Part shown: positions 29,832-36,405 of the stretch, piece by piece
Numbering within the stretch: the first letter of the stretch is position 1
How the letters are laid out: each line of letters opens with the position of its first letter
Assembly (NCBI GenBank): GCA_003615045.1
Contig: ML014297.1
Location: forward strand, 1-36,405
Reading direction: 5' to 3'
Length of the DNA stretch: 36,405 nucleotides
Source: Caulochytrium protostelioides
Taxonomy: Eukaryota > Chytridiomycota > Caulochytriomycetes > Caulochytriales > Caulochytriaceae
Notes under the pieces: generated by a model
Told to the model about the DNA's origin: nothing
Database searches by the model: none
What the model saw: only the letters and a program-made list of their open reading frames with translations
Made by a program: the position numbers and the translations under genes

Positions 29832-30898
29832 CGCGCCGGATCCGCGAAGGTGGGAGAGACGCGGACACGGGCCAAAGGGCAAGCGGGGACGGCGACCGGG
29901 CCGTGGGGCAACGGCCACAACGATGGGAGCTACACCGCACCCGCTCGGGTCGGCGTGGACCGGCTGGATCGGGGGTCGGCGACGCGCTCAAGGAGGCGGT
30001 CCGTCACCCGTGGTCGCTGGACCATCTGTCGCCGCCGCCATCGCCCGACCCCTTCTCTGAACCCGAGCACGTCGTGTGCTCTGGAGACGGCTTCACGCAT
30101 GGCTGTCCCGGCGGATGGCCTCGGTTCCCAAGATCTGCGATCTGCAGGCGCATCGAACGCGGGTCGACCCACGAGCGAGACGTCGCCACCACGCGCCGGC
30201 GTCGCGGGCACGCGCCGCTGCGTCGGGTGGCTTTGGCGCTCGCGACGACGGAAGGATCGGCTTCGGCCGCGGAAAGCGGCGCGAGGCCGGCGCCGCGGTG
30301 GCGTCGCCGGAGCCCCCGGCGCGTGGCGGAGCCGCCGGCCGCTGGGATGGCGGGGGTCACGCCGCGCCGATGCTGGGACGCGCGCGCGCTGGGCCGCGCG
30401 GGACCGCCCGGACACGGGGAACGGAGTTTCGGGTCGACCGGCCGGCCACGGCCGGCATCGGCGACGCCGACGGCGGGCGCCTCGAGGGGCGGAGTGCGCC
30501 ACGGATGTCGTGGCCACCGAGCCCGTCGGCGCCGCCGAGGCCGGCCCGCGGGGCCGCGCGAGCCCGCCGGGAGCGCATGCCCACGTTGGCCCATGAGCCG
30601 CGCGGCGTGCCGTTCAGCGCGCTCTCGCCGCGTATCATCGTCCGGCCACCGGCGGTCAAATCGCCGTCGGTCGGCGCTGGTCGTGGAGGCCGCGAGGGGA
30701 AGTCGTCACGCCCGTCCGGCGACCGCCGCGCAGGGTCGTTGCATCACACGCGCCTCGAACCCCTCGTAGGGCTCCTTCCTGCAACCTCTCGCTCCACTCC
30801 CCGCGAGCCACGAGCGCAGCGTACCGGCGCTGTTCCTTGCGTGAGCGCCGCGGATCGTTCTGCACGCCTCCCCTCCCCGCTGCTCGCTTCGACCGGCC
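29832..30898. other. divergent intergenic VPS23 / uL3m
   Basis: 1.07 kb, very GC-rich, between two genes read outward. Long open frames cross it on both strands but are Arg/Ala/Pro-rich and match no family. It probably holds both promoters. Confidence 0.5.
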
Positions 30899-32014
30899 AT
30901 GACGGTGGCCGCCGGCCTGGCGGCCATGTCCCACGCGCTGGGCGCCTGCCGCCCGCTGGCCGCCGCGTACGGCGCCCGCCGCGCCTTCGGCACCTCGCCG
31001 TGGGCCTCGGCCACCTTCCCGATTCACCACGAGCCCCTCCCGCGGCTTCAGACCGCCGCCGTGGCCGCTCCGTTGGTGGCGGAGGCCGACGCCCGCCCGG
31101 TGCCGCAGTCGCTGTGGCGGCCGTCGCCGAAGGCGAATGTGATCGCGCGCGCGGCGCCGCGGCCCGTTCCGAGCAAGGACGCCGTGGCGTCGCTGCCCGT
31201 GTCGCGGCTCCGGCGGACGGGCCTGATTGCCGTGAAGCGCGGCATGACGACCCTCTTCGATGTGCACGGCGCCGCGGTCGCGACGACGATCCTCGAGGTC
31301 CGCGCGTGCCAGGTCGTCCGCTCGAGGTGGGACCCGCAGACCGCGCAGTACCTCGTGGAAGTGGGCGCCAGCGACGGCCTGCCCGTGGGGCCGAACCGGC
31401 TCTCGCCCGCGCAGCGCGGCCACTTCGACCGGCACCAGTGCGAGCCGAAGCCGTGCTTGACGTCGTTCCCCGTGGACGATGCGGCCGTGCTGCCGTCCGG
31501 CACGCCGCTGACGAGCACCCACTTCGTGCCGGGCCAGTACATCGATGTCCAGGGCACGACGCTCGGCAAGGGCTTCCAGGGCGCCATGAAGCGGTGGGGC
31601 TTCCACGGCCAGGACGCCTCGCACGGCGTGTCGAAGGCGCACCGCTCGCTCGGCTCCACGGGCGCCTGCCAGAACCCCGGTAAAGTGTGGCGCGGCAAGA
31701 AGATGGCCGGACGCATGGGCGGCGTCCGCCGCACCGTCAAGAACCTCCAGGTCCTCAAGATCGACCCGCGCTACCACCTCATCTACGTCCGCGGCCACAT
31801 CCCGGGCGTCGACAACGCCCCCGTCCGCCTCACGGACGCCATCGACCGCCAGCACCGCGGCACCTGCTTCCCGACGGACGCCGTCGTGCCCTTCCCGGCC
31901 GCCCCCGCGATCGCCGCCTCGGCCGAGACGCCGGTGCCCCGCGAGTACGCCATCACCGCCCCGCAGCCCGGGGAACGCGATCCCTTCGTCCAGCGCGAGG
32001 TCGCCCGCGCTTAG
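30899..32014 (+). CDS. MRPL3: mitochondrial large-subunit ribosomal protein uL3m
   Basis: 371 residues, one exon. An Ala/Arg-rich N-terminus without acidic residues (AAYGARRAFGTS) looks like a mitochondrial presequence. The uL3 fold follows: RRTGLIAVKRGMTTLFD (105-121), VPGQYIDVQGTTLGKGFQG (210-228) and the highly conserved loop KRWGFHGQDASHGVSKAHR to GRMGGVRRTVKNLQV (231-285). The Gln of FQG and the SHG-HR motif place it in the bacterial/mitochondrial type rather than the cytosolic eL3 type. It is an early assembly protein near the peptidyl transferase centre. A C-terminal extension of about 45 residues is rich in Pro/Ala. The first in-frame ATG is 30899; a second Met at residue 10 could also be used. 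Confidence 0.93.
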   Translation: MTVAAGLAAMSHALGACRPLAAAYGARRAFGTSPWASATFPIHHEPLPRLQTAAVAAPLVAEADARPVPQSLWRPSPKANVIARAAPRPVPSKDAVASLPVSRLRRTGLIAVKRGMTTLFDVHGAAVATTILEVRACQVVRSRWDPQTAQYLVEVGASDGLPVGPNRLSPAQRGHFDRHQCEPKPCLTSFPVDDAAVLPSGTPLTSTHFVPGQYIDVQGTTLGKGFQGAMKRWGFHGQDASHGVSKAHRSLGSTGACQNPGKVWRGKKMAGRMGGVRRTVKNLQVLKIDPRYHLIYVRGHIPGVDNAPVRLTDAIDRQHRGTCFPTDAVVPFPAAPAIAASAETPVPREYAITAPQPGERDPFVQREVARA

Positions 32015-32193
32015 GCCTTGACGGCCCGCTCCGAGCTTCGCTTCCCCGCCACTCCACCCCCTCCTCCTCCTCCCTGTACAGAAATTGGAACAGATGGGAC
32101 ATGCCTTTTCCGGGCCAGATCTTACAGACCAGCCGACACGCAGACCGCGTGCGTTGACACGAGGATACCGCACCGCACCCCGCAGCCGACCCG

Positions 32194-34074
32194 TTAGGCA
32201 AGACCCAGGCCAGCCATCACGGCACGTTTGGCGCGCAGCGCGCCCTGGCTCAGGCGCGTCGTGTCGGCTTCATACGCGCGCACCGTCGCATCCCACTGCT
32301 GTTGCAGCGTCTCTATCCGGCGCGACCAGCGACTGGCGGACGATGACGAAGTAGCGGAAGGGGCTGTCGAGGCCGACGCCGACGTGGATGCCGACGCTTC
32401 CGATTCGCGGGCAATCACAGCCGAGGCTTGGTGGAGCACCCGTGCCATTCGCCGCTGGTTCGCTTCACACTGTCGCGTGAGGGTGCGCCACTGCTGCCAC
32501 CACCGCGACTGCGCGGTCTGCAGCCGCGTGGCAAGCGTCTCCAGCTGACTTGCCAACGTCCGATCCGCCGACGCCGAGTCAGGGCCCTCCGGGGCGGCAG
32601 GCAATGCGTACTGTGCGCGCAGCGCCATCAGGCCGCCGCGGCCCACGCGGTGACTCTGGCGCATGACCTTCAGGGTCGCGCGGTCTGTTGCCGCCACCAC
32701 AGCCGCATCCGCCTCCACGGCCGCCGCACCGGGTGGCCGCCGCAGCAGTGCTGGCAGCGCGCTCACCGACGGGGTCCATCCGGCCCGCAGCACCGCTTGC
32801 GCTCGGAACAGCGCTTCCTCGAGCGTCTGGTGGCGCGCAGTCAGCAGCTGCGTCGCTAGCAGCCGGGCAGTCGCCAGACTCAGCGTCACGGCCCCTTGTC
32901 CGGCGGCACCCCCGGGTCCCAGGACATTTCCTAGGCCGCCCGCGGCCGCCGTCGACGGCGCCATAACGCCCGCCATGGCGGGACCGAGCAAGGCGGCTAG
33001 CGTGGCGGGGGTGCCGTTCCCCTGGTTGCTCGAGACGCGCGGAAGGGGCATGGGACGGACCGATGGGATCCGCGGCGAGGGGCCGGATAGCATGCTGCCC
33101 CACGACGGGTTCGAAAGATCGAGCGACGAGCTCGAGAGGGACGACGACGAGGAGGTGATGCGCGAGGGTCGGGCCCGCCGCGAAGGCGCGGCACCTATGC
33201 GGTCGTCTCGGAAGACATCTTCGCGGCCATGCAGGGGCGCTCGTCGCTGTGTGGCGCGCAGCTCGGCTCGACGCGAGGCCGCGAGCTGATCATCCGCCTC
33301 GTGGTCGTCGAAATCGAAGGCATCCAGGCCGAAGGCCTCGCGCTTGCTGCGACGCTGCGATGCCGCTGAGGATGCGTCAGTTGACGATCCGGCTTGGGCC
33401 AGCTGCGACGTGAGTCGGCTCCATTGACGGGGCAAGCCCGAGGGTTCGGCAAACACGCCGCGGAGGGATGAGCTGAACGACGCGCCGTCGCCTCCCGCGT
33501 CGAAACCCTTGGGCGACGGAATGCAGGAGTCTTGGCTGCGGAACTGTACGCGAAGTGACTTGCGGTGCGTGACCGATCCGTCGGAAGAGATCTCCATGTC
33601 ACTCCTACCATCAACATCCCGATCCGCGTCAAAGTGCGTGTGGTCGCACCTAGGCTCGTCTAAGCGGGAGGAAGCGGCGTGCGGCCGATCCGAACCAAGA
33701 TCGAGTTGGAATGGGGGCGGCGGACGTGGCCGTCTCGCGGTCGCTGGTCGCTTTGCCGCACGCGAACGACTCGACGCATGGTAATCAACATCGTCATCGT
33801 CGTCGCTGCCGGCTTCGCTCATGCCATGCATGCCATTGAGTCCGCCGACCAAGAGGTCTTCGGGGTCGCGGGGAAAGGCAAGCGGCGGCTTGCGTTTTCG
33901 CTGGCCATCACTCCGACTGCTCGTTAGAACGGATGAAGCCGGTGTGGGTAGCTGCGCGATGGTCGGGTGACTAGCGGGGTTTCGAAATGACGAGGAGGTG
34001 TCATTGTGGGAAGCATCCTTGATGTTTTTGCGGGATCGACGGTTTTGGGGCGTCAAGACGGTGGCCGCGGGCAT
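32194..34074 (-). CDS. unrecognised 626-residue protein, nuclear-type composition
   Basis: A clear long open frame with an ATG at 34074, but no family is recognised. The N-terminal 380 residues look disordered: basic clusters that could be nuclear localisation signals (GQRKRKPP, RSRAAKRP), a DDDDD run at about 91-95, and many Ser-Pro/Ser-Ser sites. A segment near 160-178 reads MEISSDGSVTHRKSLRVQF. This contains an RVxF-type PP1-docking sequence (RVQF, 175-178) and a MELT-like tetrapeptide (MEIS, 160-163). The C-terminal part (about 390-626) is helical with heptad-like stretches (LASQLETLATRLQTAQSRWW, RRIETLQQQWDATVRAYEAD), likely coiled coil. It is convergent with uL3m, 179 bp apart. A chromatin or kinetochore role is only a guess. 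Confidence 0.7.
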   Translation of the reverse strand: MPAATVLTPQNRRSRKNIKDASHNDTSSSFRNPASHPTIAQLPTPASSVLTSSRSDGQRKRKPPLAFPRDPEDLLVGGLNGMHGMSEAGSDDDDDVDYHASSRSRAAKRPATARRPRPPPPFQLDLGSDRPHAASSRLDEPRCDHTHFDADRDVDGRSDMEISSDGSVTHRKSLRVQFRSQDSCIPSPKGFDAGGDGASFSSSLRGVFAEPSGLPRQWSRLTSQLAQAGSSTDASSAASQRRSKREAFGLDAFDFDDHEADDQLAASRRAELRATQRRAPLHGREDVFRDDRIGAAPSRRARPSRITSSSSSLSSSSLDLSNPSWGSMLSGPSPRIPSVRPMPLPRVSSNQGNGTPATLAALLGPAMAGVMAPSTAAAGGLGNVLGPGGAAGQGAVTLSLATARLLATQLLTARHQTLEEALFRAQAVLRAGWTPSVSALPALLRRPPGAAAVEADAAVVAATDRATLKVMRQSHRVGRGGLMALRAQYALPAAPEGPDSASADRTLASQLETLATRLQTAQSRWWQQWRTLTRQCEANQRRMARVLHQASAVIARESEASASTSASASTAPSATSSSSASRWSRRIETLQQQWDATVRAYEADTTRLSQGALRAKRAVMAGLGLA

Positions 34075-35008
34075 TGTAATGATTGTGACGGCGCTTGCAG
34101 AGCGACAGATATTGGATTACTTAATGGAATGATGTCGAGGCTCCGACAGAGCAAAAGACACGGCTTTTCAAGCGATAAGCGCTGGAGTTTCACTGCTGGG
34201 TGCACCGACGGTCGAGACAGGATGGAGCAGAAAGTATCGCGAAGGAGAGGCGATCCAACTGGCACAATTTATTCCATATCACATTTCGGCCTGACTCATC
34301 AGCGTCGTAGAACCTCCTCGAGGCCTGAGATGGAGTCAGGTCGAGTATCAGCTTGAAAGTAAATATATGAACAGTATAATACAGGAGAGCCCGCATATGT
34401 ACGGTGGATAATGCGGTTGACGAGACAAGCTTTTTTTAGGAATAGGCTTTTTTTGGCACAGATGCGCTTATGTTCCTTTGGGCCCGTTCATCACGGATTT
34501 GTTTCGATGAACAGGTCGCATCAAAAAATTGCTGCGCCACCCATGTCGCATGAGGCCAACTCAAGCAATCTCGACGCCTCGACTATGCAAAGGTGCCTTA
34601 GGTGTGATGGCAGTCTCATACTGAAAGGGTAACGGGCAGCGATCGACCCGACTGTCCAACTTGTCGAGAGTGACGTCTATCATCGCCATCGAGATAAACG
34701 ACGCATTCTGTGGATGGATGTCTGGCTCGATGTTCGATGCTGAATCCAGGTAGCTCAATGTGGGTGACAAGCTGATGAGGAAGATGAAATTTCCGAAGCA
34801 TACGGGACACTCCTCTCATGCATCTCATGCATCTCATGCATATGGTGCAGGCAGAACTGACACCAGGCCAGATGGGATGACGACCGATAGAGAGTCGATT
34901 CACCTGGCAAGGCTGGAGAGTCTACGCTCTGTTCTGACCGTTGCAAGACACGTTTTCAGCAGGTGCAGCGCGTTCATGCACGGTCACGTCCAGCGTCACT
35001 CGCGTCGA
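34075..35008. other. intergenic, less GC-rich, nothing recognised
   Basis: 934 bp upstream of the 626-residue gene. It has short T runs (about 34432-34453) and a threefold tandem of the 10-mer tctcatgcat (about 34814-34840). No coding or RNA gene signal was found. The drop in GC matches the approach to the right-hand transposon-bearing flank. Confidence 0.45.
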
Positions 35009-35365
35009 TCAGACATCGTACTCGGGCGGCTGGCGGTAGACGGAGCGCTCGGGCTCCTCGCCCGGGGTGGAGCGGTAGCACTGCACCAGGCGGCCGAATG
35101 TGTCTCGCAGCGCGGACCAGCCCTGCAGCGCGGCGAGGTTGTAGATGGTATCGTCGAGATGGCCGTGGCAGCGGTGGGGCCGGATCTCGACCGTGCGCCA
35201 GGAGCCCGGCCCCAGGACCGCGTCGGAGTGGGCGCGGCGCTCGCGCTGCGAGGCCGACAGCGCCGCTTCCTCGGCCAAGCGGTCCAGATAGGCCTGCGGC
35301 AGCGCGTTGGATGGTGGCGGCGTCGTCGGCGTCGGCGGCACCGGCGCGGTCGGATCGACTCGCAT
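35009..35365 (-). CDS. small unrecognised protein, 118 residues
   Basis: An ATG at 35365 opens a frame with GC-rich codon use like the core genes, unlike its AT-richer surroundings, which argues that it is real. The first 25 residues are Pro/Thr-rich. Residues 25-50 form a charged helix (YLDRLAEEAALSASQRERRA), and the rest contains PHRCHGHLDDTIYNLAALQG and LRDTFGRLVQCYRSTPGEE. It has only two cysteines, no membrane segment and no signal peptide. I do not recognise the family. An upstream exon is possible, since the frame stays open without an ATG in good context up to about 35521. Confidence 0.6.
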   Translation of the reverse strand: MRVDPTAPVPPTPTTPPPSNALPQAYLDRLAEEAALSASQRERRAHSDAVLGPGSWRTVEIRPHRCHGHLDDTIYNLAALQGWSALRDTFGRLVQCYRSTPGEEPERSVYRQPPEYDV

Positions 35366-35874
35366 GGTCAACGTGGGTCGAGACGACGCTGGGAGGGGGT
35401 GGAGATGGGCAGCGATGAGCGAGCCATATGTACGTGAAAACTCCGACGTCGTCACGTTGCGTGTCAGCGTCGTACCACGGCAGGCGTGCTCGCACCAGAA
35501 ACCGCTGCAAACCCCTAACATGGGGCCATGCTATCTATAATACTGCTTGTCGCCGCACAGCCGCAGGCGTTGGCGTGACCAACGCTACTTCATGTACTAA
35601 GTTTACAGTGGCTCAGTGGTTTCAGCCATGCTTTAGCTTGGCCAGTTGCACTCAGCCAATGTGGCTGAGCGAGCCCGAGATGCGAGCAAGATCGCAGCAA
35701 GCCGCTATTACCTTTCTCGTCCAGCTTCGATCATGCAAGCTCGATGCGCGAGACTCGACATGCAAATCAACATGATTACAGACAGAACGATGCATTATGA
35801 TACGATATATTATGATTATAATGATATATTACGATGACATCTCGCCATTTATAATAGTGCTGTTTTATACATGT
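35366..35874. other. AT-rich intergenic before right Fanzor fragment
   Basis: No gene seen. The stretch about 35795-35870 is strongly A/T-rich with repeated gatatattatgat-like words and directly precedes the truncated Fanzor copy. It may mark the insertion or truncation point. Confidence 0.4.
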
Positions 35875-36405
35875 CATCATCGGAATTTTATCGCCGAGGG
35901 TGCGACCGCGAAGAATCCCAAGGTGCCTATGGCGTCTCTAAGTTTTCCCCTGAAGGCCAGGGCGAGATCTCCGTCCCAACCGCTCGGGCGTACAAGGCGT
36001 GTGTCTGACGTTTCCTCTTCGTCCTGGTCGACGAGGTTCCGGACGACCGAGGTGCATGCCGAGACGATGGAAATCTTGACCAAGGTGAACCCCCGGGACC
36101 CGACAGCCGTGCCAATCTCTCACTCGTCCCGGGCGGGCGCCCACCCAACCAAGCCGACGGCCGTCAACCGGGTCTTGCAGGCCCGGGTCTATGCCGAGAC
36201 GAATGTGGTCGTGTAACCGGGGCAACGCCGGCACAAGGGTCCAATGTTAGCTGTGGTGTGAAGCCATCAACGGCATGCTCGTGAAGCGCGATCTCAATAC
36301 CGAATTGAATATCGGACGTTGCCTAGCCTCACCCTCAGACCTGCAGTGCGGTGTCGCATTCCCAGGCAAGCCGTACTGCATCCCCTGGTCGGCACGCGCA
36401 TCCGG
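35875..36405 (+). pseudogene. Fanzor pseudogene, right copy, 5'-truncated and running off the window
   Basis: Similarity to the left copy begins near FIAEGATAKNPKV (left: RIAKEAATEMAPVV), then AYGVSKFSPEGQGEISVP (left: AYGATKFAPGGKGETSVP) and ARAYKAC. An in-frame TGA at 36006-36008 stands where the left copy has a Gln codon. A one-base frameshift near 36036 splits VDE from FRTTEVH. The later text reads SRAGAHPT, as in the left copy (SRAGTHPT). At 36281-36331 the frame VKRDLNTELNIGRCLA carries the RuvC-III signature RD-x-N-x-x-x-N-I typical of TnpB/Fanzor nucleases. RuvC-I and everything before it is absent. DNA identity to the left copy in the shared block looks only moderate, so the two copies separated some time ago. 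It cannot encode an active enzyme. Confidence 0.75.

Noticed and set aside
30076-31683. 535-residue plus-strand frame overlapping uL3m in another frame
   Set aside because: Its second half overlaps the conserved uL3m coding region out of frame, and its first half is Arg/Ala/Pro-rich with no family signal.
30656-32173. 505-residue minus-strand frame opposite uL3m
   Set aside because: Antisense shadow of a clear ribosomal protein gene; low-complexity Arg/Gly-rich text without motifs.

Overview
The window looks like nuclear DNA of a GC-rich fungus, probably an early-diverging zoosporic (chytrid-like) lineage. The coding core is very GC-rich and codons end mostly in G or C. The gene set is fungal in character: a fungal-type amino-acid permease, a CBM19-like chitin-binding surface protein, a Rsp5-type HECT ligase and kynurenine 3-monooxygenase. 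It also holds genes that many yeasts lack (CDT2/DTL, NR2C2AP, complex I NDUFA7). Introns are few and short; the four I could place are about 119-208 nt, with donors GTAAGG, GTAACG, GTAACG and GTAAGT. There is no operon logic and no bacterial ribosome-binding site. The lineage assignment is inference.

Layout. 1-3500 is a visibly less GC-rich, decayed island. It has a possible retroelement fragment (minus strand, 166-692), an unknown broken frame (654-983) and a frameshifted Fanzor (TnpB-like RNA-guided nuclease) pseudogene (about 2240-3480). 4420-12035 carries three plus-strand genes: permease, NR2C2AP homologue (two exons) and a large single-pass cell-surface protein. 12399-25313 carries five minus-strand genes: NDUFA7 (two exons), the NEDD4/Rsp5 HECT ligase, CDT2, APC10 (two exons) and OST3/OST6 (two exons). 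26324-32014 has KMO (+), VPS23/TSG101 (-) and mitochondrial uL3m (+). 32194-34074 and 35009-35365 are two minus-strand proteins I do not recognise. From about 35875 to the right edge lies a second, 5'-truncated Fanzor copy, in the same orientation as the first.

How genes relate. Four neighbours act in ubiquitin biology: a HECT E3 ligase, the substrate receptor of CRL4, the processivity subunit of APC/C, and an ESCRT-I subunit that reads ubiquitin on membrane cargo. In yeast, plasma-membrane permeases like the one at 4.4 kb are known clients of the Rsp5-to-ESCRT route. Two proteins (NDUFA7, uL3m) are mitochondrial, KMO is probably anchored in the mitochondrial outer membrane, and OST3/6 acts in the ER. 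Co-location need not mean co-regulation.

The most unusual content is the pair of Fanzor relics at the two ends of the window. The left copy keeps the N-terminal and RuvC-I parts but appears to lose RuvC-III. The right copy keeps the RuvC-III motif but lacks RuvC-I. Other points of interest are a C-terminal PIP-box-like motif in CDT2, a 41-glutamine tract in VPS23, a Cys-rich wall-binding ectodomain joined to a roughly 390-residue cytoplasmic tail, and a 10-bp minisatellite just upstream of KMO.
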